Shown one piece after another: positions 31,019 through 40,641 of a DNA stretch of 64,000 nucleotides. Where the stretch lies: positions 2,604,001-2,668,000 of the forward strand of contig NZ_JAPEOQ010000001.1 in NCBI RefSeq assembly GCF_026341035.1, written 5' to 3'. How positions within the stretch are numbered: position 1 is the first letter of the stretch; each line of letters opens with the position of its first letter. The stretch comes from Streptomyces sp. NBC_01016 (lineage in GTDB: Bacteria > Actinomycetota > Actinomycetes > Streptomycetales > Streptomycetaceae). The position numbers and the translations under genes were made by a program. Below the pieces are notes generated by a model, which worked only from the letters and a program-made list of their open reading frames with translations, was not told where the DNA came from and searched no databases.

Positions 31019-33988
31019 TCAGGACGCCTCCGGCTCGATCAGGCCCTCGCGGTACGCGATGCCCACCGCCTCGGTGCGGCTCGCGGCGCCCAGCTTGGCG
31101 AGGATGTTCGAGACGTGGACGCTCGCGGTCTTGCCGCTGATGAACAGCTCCTCGCCGATCTGGCGGTTGGTGCGCCCCCGGCCGAGCAGGCGCAGCACGT
31201 CGCTCTCCCGGGCGGTCAGCGCGGCGATACGGTCCCCGGCGGCCGGGGCGTCGGCGAGGCGGCCCCGCCTGATCAGGGTGTCCAGGGCCTCGCGCAGCGG
31301 CTCGGCGCTGAGCCGTACGGCCGCGTCCCGGGCCGCGTACGCCTGCTCGGCGGCCTCCTCGCGGCGGTCCGCCGTGAGCAGGGCCTCGGCCAACCGCCGC
31401 CGGCAGCGGGCCAGTTCGTACGGCTCGCCGTAGTCGAACGCCGTCACGGCCCGCTCCCAGGTCGCGACGTCGGGGCCGGTCGCGGCGCGCACCCGCTCGG
31501 CCTCGGCGCGGGCCAGCCAGGCCAGGCCCTCGGGGCCCTGCTCCGTGCCGTCCTCGCCGTGGGCCGCCGTGTCGCGGGCCAGCTCCACCAGCTCGGTCGC
31601 GGTCACCGCCCAGCGCTCCGAGCCCGCCGTGTCGCCGGAGAGCCGGGCCTCCTCCGCCGCGTCCGCGACCGCCGCCAGGGCAAGCGCGGCGAGCCGCACC
31701 ACGGCGTCGGGCCGCGTGCCGCCCGAGACGTCGGTGAGCGACTCGACCGACGCGTGCATCTGTCGTACGCATTCCTCGGCGTCGCCGCGCAGTGCGGCCG
31801 CGTCGGTCAGCACGATCGCGGCGACGAGCGCCGCCATCCAGTCGAAGTGATGGTCGAGCAGCCCCCGGGCCCCGGTGACGGCCGCGTCGTACGCGCCGCG
31901 GGCCAGGGCCACGTACAGCGCGGGCGCGATCGCGAACCCGCCTGCGGGCGGCAGCAGTTCGGTGTCGGCGACGGCAGCTCGCGCGCATTCGTCCCAGCGG
32001 CCCAGCGTGTAGAGCAGCAGGGACTGCAGGTAGCGCAGTTCCAGGGCGTACGGCGAGGTGAGGAGCCCGCCGCGGCGGGCGAGGTCGAGGCCGTCGGCGA
32101 TCCAGGGCAGGCAGGCGTCCAGGTCGCCGGACTCGTAACAGCCGATGGCGAGGTTGTAGAGGGCCCGCATCTCCACCGGGAGGTTCCCGGCGCCGCCGGC
32201 CAGCCCACGGGCGTCGACCAGTCGGTCCCGGCCCTGCCGCGTACGCCGGTTGTGCGCCTCAAGGCCGACCAGCGAGATCATCAAGTCGGCCCGGGCGTCG
32301 GGCAGTTCAAGTCGCTCGGCGATGCCGAGCGCCTGTCGGGCGACGCGCTCGGCGTCCTCGTTCCTGCCCACGTGCCGCGCGGCCATGACATGGGTCGAGG
32401 CCGCCCACACCCAGGTGCCCGAGGGCGGCTCGGCCGGGATCAGGGCCAGCGCCTCGCTGCTGTACGTGAACGCGGCTTCCAGGTGGTCGATCCGGATCAG
32501 GTTGCCCGCGAGGGTGTAGCGCACGCGCGCCGCGAGCTCGGAGTCGGCGTCGGAGCCGGCCCGGGCGAGCGCGGAGCGGGTGAGCTGGACCGCGCGATGA
32601 GGGTCGCCCGCGCGGGCGGCGGCGGCCGAGGCGCGCAGGGTGAGGGTGGCCGTGTCGTCGGCCTCGGGGCGCGCGGACGCGTCCACCACGGCCCACAGTT
32701 CGAGCGCGGTCTCCAGGTGCCGCAGCTCCTCGGCGGGCGCGCCGACGCGCTGGGCGTGGTCGGCGGCCTCGAGGGAGGCGGCGAGGGCGTCGGCCAGGTC
32801 GTGGCTCTCGCGCGAGTGGTGGGCGCGCTCCGCCGCGCTCTGCGGTGAACGGCCCTCGCCCGCGAGGAGCGCGGCGAACCGCCCGTGCAGCCTGACCCGT
32901 TCACCGGGCAGCAGATCCGCGTACACGGCCTCGCGGGTGAGGGCGTGCCGGAACGAGTACGTCGCGTCGTCGCCCGGCACGAGGAGCTGGCGCCCGACGG
33001 CCTCGCGCAGCGCCGACTCCAGCTCCTCCTCCGGCAGTTGAACGGCGGACCGCAGCAGCTCGTGCCCGACCCGGCGGCCCGCGACGGCCGCCGTGCGCAG
33101 CACCTGCTGGGCGGTCTCGGTGAGTTGCTCGATCCGGATGAGCAGCACGTCGGCCAGGCCGCTGGGCATGGTGGGGGAGTCGGCCCCCTCGTCGTCGCCG
33201 GGCAGCGCGGCGAGCAACTCCTCGGCGTAGAAGGCGTTTCCCTCGGCGCTCTCGACGATGCGGCGGACCGTGCTGTCGGGCACGGGTCCTGTGCGGCGGG
33301 CGCGTACGAGGCGGGCCATGTCCGTGTCGGCCATCGGACGCAGGTCGAGACGGTCGACGGCGGGCAGCCTGATCAGCTCGGCGAGCAGTGGCCGCAGGGG
33401 GTGGCGGCGGTGCAGGTCGTCCGCGCGGTACGAGGCGAAGACGGCGAGGCGGCGGGGCGGGCCGCCCGGCGCGGGCCGTTGCAGGACGCCCCGGCTGAGC
33501 AGGAAGCGGAGCAGGTCGCGGGAGGACTGGTCGGCCCAGTGGAGGTCCTCGACGACCAGGAGGAGCGGGGTCAGGTCGGCCAGGTCGGCGAGGAGCCCCG
33601 CGACGCCCTCGAAGAGCTGGAGGCGGCTGCCGGGGTCGGGCGCGGGTCCCGCCCCCGAGGCCGCGCCGATGAGCCGGTCCACCGCCGGGTACGCGGCGAA
33701 GGCCGGGGCGAGCCGCTCGTCGGCGGCCGCCGCGCCGAGGATCTCCGTGAACGGGAGGTACGGCAGACCCACGTCGCCGAGGTCCACGCAGTGGCCGGTG
33801 AGGACGGTCAGGCCGGTGGCGGCGGCGTGTGCCGCGGCCTCCGTCAGCGCCCGGGTCTTGCCGACGCCGGCGTCCCCGGCGACCAGGACGGCGCGCGGGT
33901 CGCCGGCCGCGGCCCGCTCCAGGACGCCGGTGAGCCGGGCGAGTTCGTCCGCCCGGCCGATGAACGGCGTATCGAATGTCTGAGCCAC
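31019..33988 (-). CDS. Large ATP-binding LuxR-family (LAL) regulator
   Basis: A 989-residue LAL protein. Walker A GDAGVGKTRALTE lies near residue 38-50 and Walker B LLVVEDLHWADQSS near 143. A long helical TPR-like region follows, then a LuxR helix-turn-helix (LTARESDVLRLLGRGRTNRQ, FISGKTASVHVSNILAKLG). Architecture and C-terminus closely resemble the LAL at 15278, suggesting an old duplication. The GTG at 33988 begins (M)AQTFDTPFIGRADELARL, which puts the AAA domain at the very N-terminus. Target genes unknown. Confidence 0.9.
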   Translation of the reverse strand: MAQTFDTPFIGRADELARLTGVLERAAAGDPRAVLVAGDAGVGKTRALTEAAAHAAATGLTVLTGHCVDLGDVGLPYLPFTEILGAAAADERLAPAFAAYPAVDRLIGAASGAGPAPDPGSRLQLFEGVAGLLADLADLTPLLLVVEDLHWADQSSRDLLRFLLSRGVLQRPAPGGPPRRLAVFASYRADDLHRRHPLRPLLAELIRLPAVDRLDLRPMADTDMARLVRARRTGPVPDSTVRRIVESAEGNAFYAEELLAALPGDDEGADSPTMPSGLADVLLIRIEQLTETAQQVLRTAAVAGRRVGHELLRSAVQLPEEELESALREAVGRQLLVPGDDATYSFRHALTREAVYADLLPGERVRLHGRFAALLAGEGRSPQSAAERAHHSRESHDLADALAASLEAADHAQRVGAPAEELRHLETALELWAVVDASARPEADDTATLTLRASAAAARAGDPHRAVQLTRSALARAGSDADSELAARVRYTLAGNLIRIDHLEAAFTYSSEALALIPAEPPSGTWVWAASTHVMAARHVGRNEDAERVARQALGIAERLELPDARADLMISLVGLEAHNRRTRQGRDRLVDARGLAGGAGNLPVEMRALYNLAIGCYESGDLDACLPWIADGLDLARRGGLLTSPYALELRYLQSLLLYTLGRWDECARAAVADTELLPPAGGFAIAPALYVALARGAYDAAVTGARGLLDHHFDWMAALVAAIVLTDAAALRGDAEECVRQMHASVESLTDVSGGTRPDAVVRLAALALAAVADAAEEARLSGDTAGSERWAVTATELVELARDTAAHGEDGTEQGPEGLAWLARAEAERVRAATGPDVATWERAVTAFDYGEPYELARCRRRLAEALLTADRREEAAEQAYAARDAAVRLSAEPLREALDTLIRRGRLADAPAAGDRIAALTARESDVLRLLGRGRTNRQIGEELFISGKTASVHVSNILAKLGAASRTEAVGIAYREGLIEPEAS

Positions 33989-34060
33989 GGGGCCATCCTG
34001 GCACGGTCCGGCGGCGTCATCCCTGGCTACAGGCTTCCGGCTTCCGGCCTCCCTGTGCGG

Positions 34061-34102
34061 CGATGCCGGGCGGGCCGGAGTGTTCCGGTCCGCCCGGCAT
34101 CG
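34061..34102 (-). terminator. Long hairpin downstream of the exporter gene
   Basis: CGATGCCGGGCGGGCCGGA (34061-34079) pairs with TCCGGTCCGCCCGGCATCG (34084-34102) over 19 bp with one G-T pair and a GTGT loop. It lies between the minus-strand exporter gene and the LAL gene start and probably ends the exporter transcript. Confidence 0.85.
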
Positions 34103-34159
34103 CGTGGTGACCGGCTGGTGGCTGTCGGAGCGGTCAGAGCCGTGAGGCTGTCGGCGTCG

Positions 34160-35734
34160 TCAGACCGTCGCCTTCTCGTCCGGCGCCGCCGCGGGGGCCC
34201 CGGCCTCGTGGTCCGCCGTGTCCTCGCGCACCGTCACCTTGCGCAGGGTCGTCACGGAGAGGACCGCGGCGGCCAGGAGCACGACCGCCCCCGCGATCGC
34301 CGCCGCCTGCATGCCGTTGGTGAAGGCCTCCCGTGCGGCGGCCGTCAGGGCCCGGCCCGCGTCGCCCGGCAGCTGCCCGGCGACCGCGAGGGCGCCGCCC
34401 AGCGTCTCGTGGGCCGCGGCGGGGGCGTCGGCGGGGACGCCGTGGCGGTAGACGGCCGTGCCGATGGAGCCGAGGACCGCCATGCCGAGGGCGCCGCCGA
34501 ACTCGGCTCCCGTCTCCAACAGGGACGCGGCGGAGCCGGAGTTGGCGGTCGGGACGGTGCCGAGCGCCAGGTCCATCATCTGGGACATCACGGTGACGAT
34601 GCCGGAAGCGAGGACGCCGGCGCCGGCCAGGACCAGCCAGAGCGAGTCGGTGCCGGTGAAGGCCAGCAGCGCGTATCCGCAGGCGGCGACGGTGAAGCCG
34701 CCGGCGACGACATGGGCGCGGTGCACGCCCTTCGCGACGAGCTGCGCGGCGACGGGGGCCGCCACGCCGACCATGACCGTGGGGAGCAGCGACCAGAGCG
34801 CGGCCGCCATGGAGCTCTTGCCGAGCACGGACTGCAGGTACTGGGTGGTGAAGTACGCCGAGCCCATCATGCCGAAGGACGAGACGAGGTTCAGGACGAC
34901 GCCGGGGGCGAAGCCGCGGCCGCGGAACAGGGCGGGGGAGATCAGCGGGGACTTGACGGTGCGCTGGCGGTGCACGAACAGGGCGGCGAACAGCAGCCCC
35001 ACGGTGATCGAGAGGACGTACCGCACGTTCCAGCCCTCGGACGGGATCTCCTTGATGCCGTAGATGACGGGCAGCACGGCGGCCATCGACAGCGGCACGC
35101 TCAGCAGGTCGAAGCGGCCGGGCTCCGGGTTCTTGGACTCCGGCAGCAGGACCGGGCCGAGGACCAGGAGCAGCACCATCGCGGGCAGGTTGACCAGGAA
35201 GACCGAGCCCCACCAGAAGTGCTCGACGAGGATGCCGCTCATCACCGAGCCGAGCGCGATGCCGCCGGTCATGACGCCGGACCACATGCCGATCGCCTTC
35301 ACACGCTGGCCGGGGTCGGTGAACATCGTGCGGACGATCGCCATGGTCGACGGCATGAGCGTCGCGCCGCCGACGCCGAGGAGCGCGCGGGCGGCGATGA
35401 GCGTCTCGGCGCTGTTCGCGTACGCGGCGAGGACGGAGGCGGTGCCGAAGGCGGCGGCGCCGAACAGGAGCAGCTTGCGGCGCCCGATGCGGTCGCCGAG
35501 CGAGCCCATCGTCATCAGCAGGCCGGCGAGCACGAACGCGTAGATGTCGAAGATCCACAGCTGCTGGGTGCCGCTCGGCTCCAGGTCGGCGCTGATCTGG
35601 GGGATCGCGAAGTAGAGGACGGAGACGTCCATCGAGACCAGGAGCAGCGGAAGCATCAGCACGCCGAGGGCGGTCCACTCGCGGCGCCCCGCAAGGGTTT
35701 CGGCGGGTGGGGTGGTGCTCGTCGGGTTCGTCAT
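34160..35734 (-). CDS. MFS drug exporter, QacA/LfrA type (14 helices)
   Basis: A 524-residue DHA2-family proton antiporter expected to expel cationic drugs or dyes. The first helix carries LVSMDVSVLYFAIPQI, with the membrane Asp typical of the family. Motif A appears in GSLGDRIGRRKLLLFG and motif C-type glycines in GSVMSGILVEHFWWGSVFLVNLP. Fourteen hydrophobic segments can be counted, ending before a charged tail (REDTADHEAGAPAAAPDEKATV). It is divergent from a TetR gene across an array of 13-bp repeats. The ATG has no ribosome site and lies about seven bases after a -10, so the message is probably leaderless. Confidence 0.92.
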   Translation of the reverse strand: MTNPTSTTPPAETLAGRREWTALGVLMLPLLLVSMDVSVLYFAIPQISADLEPSGTQQLWIFDIYAFVLAGLLMTMGSLGDRIGRRKLLLFGAAAFGTASVLAAYANSAETLIAARALLGVGGATLMPSTMAIVRTMFTDPGQRVKAIGMWSGVMTGGIALGSVMSGILVEHFWWGSVFLVNLPAMVLLLVLGPVLLPESKNPEPGRFDLLSVPLSMAAVLPVIYGIKEIPSEGWNVRYVLSITVGLLFAALFVHRQRTVKSPLISPALFRGRGFAPGVVLNLVSSFGMMGSAYFTTQYLQSVLGKSSMAAALWSLLPTVMVGVAAPVAAQLVAKGVHRAHVVAGGFTVAACGYALLAFTGTDSLWLVLAGAGVLASGIVTVMSQMMDLALGTVPTANSGSAASLLETGAEFGGALGMAVLGSIGTAVYRHGVPADAPAAAHETLGGALAVAGQLPGDAGRALTAAAREAFTNGMQAAAIAGAVVLLAAAVLSVTTLRKVTVREDTADHEAGAPAAAPDEKATV

Positions 35735-35741
35735 GGCAGGA

Positions 35742-35770
35742 ACTGTACGAGCGTCTTAAACGGTTGTCTA
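35742..35770 (-). promoter_or_regulatory. Promoter of the MFS exporter gene
   Basis: On the minus strand TAGACA (35765-35770) and TACAGT (35742-35747) are separated by 17 bases. Transcription should begin at or next to the ATG at 35734. The first two 13-bp repeat units cover this promoter. Confidence 0.6.
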
Positions 35771-35865
35771 GTACGTTTGTGTAAGACGGTCGTCATGGAC
35801 GGTCGTCATGGACGGTCGTCATGGACGGTCGTGTAAGACAGTCGTTTAAGACAGCCGTCTGGAAT
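35749..35865. repeat. Array of nine phased 13-bp units in a divergent promoter
   Basis: Units begin every 13 bases from 35749. Three central units are identical, GGTCGTCATGGAC (35788-35826). Flanking units are variants such as GTTTGTGTAAGAC, GGTCGTGTAAGAC and AGTCGTTTAAGAC, approximating NGTCGTNTAAGAC. Adjacent units place GTC and GAC elements in opposition, so each junction resembles a TetR half-site pair. Probable operator array for the adjacent TetR regulator. Confidence 0.75.
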
Positions 35866-35882
35866 CTGGGTAGGGTGGGGCC

Positions 35883-36473
35883 ATGGGACACCGCGAAGAT
35901 CTGCTCGAAGGCGCCAAGCGCTGCCTTCTGGAGAAGGGGTTCGCGCGCACGACGGCGCGCGACATCGTCAAGGAGTCCGGGGCGAACCTGGCGTCGATCG
36001 GCTACCACTACGGGTCGAAGGACGCGCTGCTCGCGCAGGCCTACCTCGCCCTGGTGGAGGAGTCGTCCGACGTCTTCGACCAGGGCGGTTTCAAGGCCCC
36101 GGCCGGTTCGCTGGAGCGCTTCCAGGAGGTCTGGGGGAACGTCATCGAGAGCCTGGGCAAGCCCGACTCCATGTGGTACCTGGGCATGGAACTCGTGGTG
36201 CTGGGCGACAAGTTGCCCGCCGTGCGGGAGATCGTGGGCAAGGCGCAGAGCGAGGGCGGCCGCGGGACCATCCCCATGTTCATGGGTGGCGAGGAGCCGC
36301 CTGCCGACCACCCCGCCGTCGACACTCTCGGCAAGCTCTACATGACGCTGATGACCGGGCTCATCGCCGAGTACATGCTCGACCCGGAGAGCGCGCCCAG
36401 CGCCGAGGAGCTCACCGAGGGGATGCGTCGGTTGATCACGGCCGCGCAGGCCACGGAGTCCTCACAGTCGTGA
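35883..36473 (+). CDS. TetR-family repressor of the exporter
   Basis: A 196-residue regulator. The N-terminal helix-turn-helix is in [36 protein letters not shown], the classic TetR layout; the C-terminal ligand domain begins near residue 70. It is divergent from the MFS gene and most likely represses it until a drug binds. TAGGGT at 35872-35877 could be its -10; the message would then begin at the ATG. The stop overlaps the convergent PucR-type gene by 12 bases. Confidence 0.92.
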   Translation: MGHREDLLEGAKRCLLEKGFARTTARDIVKESGANLASIGYHYGSKDALLAQAYLALVEESSDVFDQGGFKAPAGSLERFQEVWGNVIESLGKPDSMWYLGMELVVLGDKLPAVREIVGKAQSEGGRGTIPMFMGGEEPPADHPAVDTLGKLYMTLMTGLIAEYMLDPESAPSAEELTEGMRRLITAAQATESSQS

Positions 36474-37649
36474 CGCCTTCAACCCCATGTGCAGCAGCAG
36501 CCGGTCCTCGCCCTCGTCCAGGTCGAGGCCGGTGAGCTGTTCCACCCGTGACAGGCGGTAGTACAGCGTCTGGCGGTGGATGCCGAGGGCCGCGGCCGTG
36601 CGGCCCGCCTGGCCCGCGCAGTCGAGGAACACCTCGGCGGTGCGCGCCAGTTGACGGTGGGTGGGGGAGAGCAGGGGCGCGACCGCGGGGTCGTGCGCGG
36701 CCTCCGCGGGGAGCGCGGTCAGCAGCCGGTACGGGCCGATCGACGACCACTGCGCGTCGGGGCCGAGGTGCGGGTCGGCCAGCGCCGCGCGCGCCGCGGC
36801 CGTCGCCTCCTGCCAGGCCGTGGCCAGTTCGGCGAGGTCGTCACGCGCGGCGCCGACGCCCGCCGCCACCGGGGAACCCGCGCGGGCGCGCAGCTTCGCC
36901 GCCGCGGTCAGCGCGGGCTCCAGGGCCTCGCGCGAGCGCAGCCGCACCAGCAGGGCGAGGCACTGGCCCGTCACCCCCCACGGAACCGTGCACAGCGCGT
37001 CCGCCGCCGGGACGGTGCGTACCGAAGGAGCGTCGTCGGGGTCCGCCGACGGCCACGGTGCGACGCAGACCACCGTGTGCAGGCCGGGCGCCCGGTCACC
37101 GAGCGCCGTGCGCAGCGCCGCCACCGCCATGTCCCGCTGCCAGCCCCGCTCCGCCGTGAGCACGGAGTGGAACTCGCGGGTCAGGTCCGCGCCCGCCTGC
37201 GCCTCGTCGGTGAGCTGCGCGCCGATCCGGCCCGCCACCGCCATCGCCGCATCGAGCTGCTCCTCCGTGGGACCCGGATCGTCGTCGAGCAGCCATACGT
37301 AGCCGAGGACGAAACCGTGATGGCGTACGGGCAGACAGATGCGGCCGCGGTAGACGCCGGCCTCCGGGGTCGCCGGGATCCGGACCGGCTCCTTGGCGCT
37401 CGCGATGCCGAAGCCCTCGAACCAGGAGCGGACCGCCGAGGTCGAGCCGCGCGTCAGGATCGAGCGCGTGCGCACCGGGTCGAGCGCCGCCTCGTCGAAG
37501 CCGTCGGTGTCGTCGTCGGCGCTGGCCTGGGCGCCGAAGGCGATGAGGCGGAAGTCGCGGTTCTCGAGGGTCGCCGGGGCGCCGAGCAGCGCCGAGATCT
37601 CGTCGACCAGCTCCTGGTAATCACCTTTCACCCCGCCATTCTCACCCAT
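36462..37649 (-). CDS. PucR/CdaR-type regulator, probably of proline catabolism
   Basis: A 395-residue regulator. A GAF-like N-terminal region (about 1-130) and a GGDEF-like middle are followed by a C-terminal PucR helix-turn-helix: [37 protein letters not shown] (read in parts). It is divergent from the proline dehydrogenase gene, and in S. coelicolor an equivalent regulator sits in the same place, so control of proline use is likely. ATG 37649 is chosen because GAGGGG lies seven bases upstream; GTG 37652 and GTG 37631 are alternatives. Confidence 0.85.
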   Translation of the reverse strand: MGENGGVKGDYQELVDEISALLGAPATLENRDFRLIAFGAQASADDDTDGFDEAALDPVRTRSILTRGSTSAVRSWFEGFGIASAKEPVRIPATPEAGVYRGRICLPVRHHGFVLGYVWLLDDDPGPTEEQLDAAMAVAGRIGAQLTDEAQAGADLTREFHSVLTAERGWQRDMAVAALRTALGDRAPGLHTVVCVAPWPSADPDDAPSVRTVPAADALCTVPWGVTGQCLALLVRLRSREALEPALTAAAKLRARAGSPVAAGVGAARDDLAELATAWQEATAAARAALADPHLGPDAQWSSIGPYRLLTALPAEAAHDPAVAPLLSPTHRQLARTAEVFLDCAGQAGRTAAALGIHRQTLYYRLSRVEQLTGLDLDEGEDRLLLHMGLKASRL

Positions 37650-37850
37650 CACGGACCCCTCTTCATACAGATGTCTGAGGTGGGGGCCACAGATGCGTGA
37701 CAGGTGTCGATGGCACAGGATCGGAGGGATCCTTAGATTTCTGAGTGGTTCTCCGTGCCGTCCCGTTACGCACGGAAATGGACCTTTTGACGTACTGAAT
37801 CAGTGGTCCGTTCCCACCCGCTCTCAACTCGTGATCCGTGGAGGTGCCCC

Positions 37851-38777
37851 GTGCTGGCTCCCTTGATCCTCGCCGCGTCGCGCAGCGACAAGATGCGCGC
37901 TTTCGTGTCGGCGGCGCCGGGCACCAAGCAGGTCGTCGACCGCTTCATCGCCGGTGAGTCGGTCGACGACGTCGTGCCGATCATCGAGGACGCCGCCGCC
38001 AAGGGACTCGAGGTCACGCTCGACGTCGTCGGTGAGGACATCACCACCGTCGCGCAGTCGCAGGCCGCGCGCGACGCCTATCTGGACCTGGTCGAGCGCC
38101 TGAAGGACCTGGGCCTCGGCACGAAGGCCGAGATGTCCGTGAAGCTGTCGATGTTCGGCCAGGCGCTGGAGGGCGGCCACGAGCTGGCCCTCGCCAACGT
38201 ACGGCCCGTCGTCGAGGCCGCCGCGAAGATCGGCACCACGGTCACGCTCGACGCCGAGGACCACACCACCCTCGACTCGATGTTCGCCATCCACGAGGAG
38301 CTGCGGAAGGACTTCCCGCAGACAGGCTGCGTCATCCAGGCGTACCTGTTCCGCACCGAGGACGACGCCCGCCGCCTCGCCGCCGCCGGCAGCCGCGTGC
38401 GCATCGTGAAGGGCGCCTACAAGGAGCCCGCCGAGGTCGCGTACCAGGACAAGGCCGAGATCGACAAGGCGTACGTGCGGATCATGCGCATCCTCATGGA
38501 GGGCGCCGGGTACCCGATGATCGGGTCCCACGACCCGCGGCTCGTGGCCATCGCCCAGGAGCTCGCGCGGCAGGCCGGGCGCAAGCTGGACGAGTACGAG
38601 TTCCAGATGCTGTACGGGATCCGCAGCGACGAGCACCTGCGGCTCGCCGCCGAGGGGCACCGGATGCGTGTCTACACCGCGTACGGCACCGACTGGTACG
38701 GATACTTCATGCGCCGCCTCGCGGAGAAGCCGGCCAACCTTCTCTTCTTCGCCCGCTCGGTCCTCACCAAGGGCTGA
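37851..38777 (+). CDS. Proline dehydrogenase
   Basis: Flavoenzyme that oxidises L-proline to pyrroline-5-carboxylate, passing electrons to quinone. From GTG 37851 the monofunctional protein has 308 residues; GGAGG lies six bases upstream. The barrel shows DVVGEDITT, VKLSMFGQAL, VTLDAEDHTTLDS, VIQAYLFRTEDDARRL with the FAD-site Arg, KGAYKEPAEVAY, and a C-terminal RVYTAYGTDWYGYFMRRLAEKP. It is followed after 99 bases by the P5C dehydrogenase gene, so both steps are encoded together under the divergent PucR-type regulator. Confidence 0.95.
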   Translation: MLAPLILAASRSDKMRAFVSAAPGTKQVVDRFIAGESVDDVVPIIEDAAAKGLEVTLDVVGEDITTVAQSQAARDAYLDLVERLKDLGLGTKAEMSVKLSMFGQALEGGHELALANVRPVVEAAAKIGTTVTLDAEDHTTLDSMFAIHEELRKDFPQTGCVIQAYLFRTEDDARRLAAAGSRVRIVKGAYKEPAEVAYQDKAEIDKAYVRIMRILMEGAGYPMIGSHDPRLVAIAQELARQAGRKLDEYEFQMLYGIRSDEHLRLAAEGHRMRVYTAYGTDWYGYFMRRLAEKPANLLFFARSVLTKG

Positions 38778-38876
38778 CCCCCAGGGCCGAACCCCAGGGC
38801 TGACCCTCTGGGCACGACCCAACCAAGCTTCCCGTTCCGTCCCCAACTCCCCGACCCCCGAAGGAGATACGGACCC

Positions 38877-40514
38877 ATGACCCTCGACGCCGTGACCCAG
38901 GTCCCCGCCCCGGTCAATGAGCCGGTGCACGGCTACGCCCCCGGTTCCCCGGAGCGCGCCCGCCTGGAGGTCAAGCTCAAGGAGCTGGCCGAGAACCCGA
39001 TCGAGCTGCCCTGCACCATCGGCGGCGAACGTCGTTTGGGTGGCGGCGAGCGCTTCGACGTCGTGCAGCCGCACAACCACAAGTCCGTCATCGGTACGTA
39101 CGCCAACGCCACCGAGCAGGACGCCCAGGACGCGGTCGACGCCGCCCTGGCCGCGGCCCCGGCCTGGCGCGCGACGTCCTTCGACGACCGCGCCGCGATC
39201 ATCCTGCGCGCCGCCGAGCTGCTGTCCACGAAGTGGCGCGAGACGCTGGCCGCCTCGACGATGCTCGGCCAGTCGAAGACCGCGCAGCAGGCCGAGATCG
39301 ACACTCCCTGTGAGCTCATCGACTTCTGGCGCTTCAACGTCCACTACGCCCGCAACCTGCTCGCCGAGCAGCCGCCGGCGAACTCCACGGGCGTGTGGAA
39401 CCGCATGGACCACCGCCCGCTGGAGGGCTTCGTCTACGCGATCACGCCGTTCAACTTCACGGCCATCGCGGGCAACCTGCCGACCGCGCCCGCGCTGATG
39501 GGCAACGTCGTCGTCTGGAAGCCGTCCCCGACGCAGACCCACGCCGCCGTGCTGCTCCTGCAGCTCCTGGAGGAGGCCGGTCTTCCGAAGGGTGTCATCA
39601 ACCTGGTGACGGGTGACGGTCTGGCCGTGTCCGAGGTGGCGCTCAACCACCGTGACCTGGCCGGTATCCACTTCACCGGTTCGACCAAGACCTTCCAGCA
39701 CCTGTGGAAGACGGTCGGCAACAACATCGAGAAGTACCGCACCTACCCGCGTCTCGTCGGCGAGACCGGCGGCAAGGACTTCGTCGTCGCCCACCCGAGC
39801 GCCGACCGCGCCGTCCTCAAGACGGCCCTGACCCGTGGCTCCTTCGAGTTCCAGGGCCAGAAGTGCTCCGCGTCGTCGCGTGCGTACATCCCGGCCTCCA
39901 TCTGGAACTCCGGTTTCAAGGAGGAGTTCGCGGCCGAGGTCGACGGCATCACCATGGGTGACGTCACCGACCTGTCGAACTTCATCGGCGCCGTCATCGA
40001 CGACCGCGCGTTCGCCAAGAACAAGGCGGCGATCGACCGGGCGAAGTCCGACGAGTCCTGCACGATCGTCGCCGGTGGCACGTACGACGACTCCGTCGGC
40101 TACTTCGTGCGTCCGACGGTCGTCGAGTGCTCGGACCCGGCCAACGAGGTGTTCTCCACGGAGTACTTCGGTCCGTTCCTCGCCGTGCACGTCTACGAGG
40201 ACGACCAGTACGACGCCATGCTGGAGCAGATGGAGTCGGCGTCGGACTACGCGCTGACGGGCTCGGTCATCGCGAACGACCGTGCGGCCGCGGCCCACAC
40301 GATGGAGAAGCTCCGGTACGCCGCGGGCAACTTCTACATCAACGACAAGTCGACCGGGGCGGTCGTCGGGCAGCAGCCGTTCGGTGGTGGGCGTGCGTCC
40401 GGTACGTGTGACAAGGCGGGGGCGCCGCAGAACCTGCAGCGTTGGACGCTGACGCGGGCGATCAAGGAGACGTTGGTTCCGCCGACGGACTACGTGTACC
40501 CGCACATGGGCTGA
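38877..40514 (+). CDS. pruA: L-glutamate gamma-semialdehyde (P5C) dehydrogenase
   Basis: Second step of proline catabolism: oxidises P5C/glutamate semialdehyde to glutamate with NAD+. The 545-residue aldehyde dehydrogenase has the general-base Glu in GETGGKDF and the nucleophilic Cys in QKCSASSRAYIP. The length fits the Group-2 actinobacterial/eukaryotic type. GAAGGAGA precedes the ATG. The C-terminus ends in TLTRAIKETLVPPTDYVYPHMG. Confidence 0.96.
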   Translation: MTLDAVTQVPAPVNEPVHGYAPGSPERARLEVKLKELAENPIELPCTIGGERRLGGGERFDVVQPHNHKSVIGTYANATEQDAQDAVDAALAAAPAWRATSFDDRAAIILRAAELLSTKWRETLAASTMLGQSKTAQQAEIDTPCELIDFWRFNVHYARNLLAEQPPANSTGVWNRMDHRPLEGFVYAITPFNFTAIAGNLPTAPALMGNVVVWKPSPTQTHAAVLLLQLLEEAGLPKGVINLVTGDGLAVSEVALNHRDLAGIHFTGSTKTFQHLWKTVGNNIEKYRTYPRLVGETGGKDFVVAHPSADRAVLKTALTRGSFEFQGQKCSASSRAYIPASIWNSGFKEEFAAEVDGITMGDVTDLSNFIGAVIDDRAFAKNKAAIDRAKSDESCTIVAGGTYDDSVGYFVRPTVVECSDPANEVFSTEYFGPFLAVHVYEDDQYDAMLEQMESASDYALTGSVIANDRAAAAHTMEKLRYAAGNFYINDKSTGAVVGQQPFGGGRASGTCDKAGAPQNLQRWTLTRAIKETLVPPTDYVYPHMG

Positions 40515-40531
40515 GCGCCTCTGTAGCGGTG

Positions 40532-40568
40532 CCGCCCCCGGTCGAGGTGTTCCCTCGGTCGGGGGCGG
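40532..40568 (+). terminator. Terminator after the P5C dehydrogenase gene
   Basis: CCGCCCCCG (40532-40540) pairs with CGGGGGCGG (40560-40568), continued by two G-T wobbles and CGAGG/CCTCG around a small loop. It is followed by TT. Confidence 0.85.
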
Positions 40569-40593
40569 TTCTGCGTGGGCCGGCCCTACGCCA

Positions 40594-40641
40594 CGGGGCT
40601 CCGCCCCGGACCCCGCGCCTCAAGCGCCGGCGGGGCTTAGA
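40594..40641. repeat. Dispersed GC-rich repeat, copy B
   Basis: CGGGGCTCCGCCCCG, GGACCCCG, then CTCAAGCGCCGGCGGGGCTTA. On the minus strand the element begins at the TAA stop of the oxidoreductase gene, so it may act as its transcript end. Confidence 0.75.

Noticed and set aside
35788..35839. Possible CRISPR array from the regular GGTCGTCATGGAC units
   Set aside because: The units are only 13 bp, directly adjacent without spacers, and no cas genes are present. An operator array fits better.
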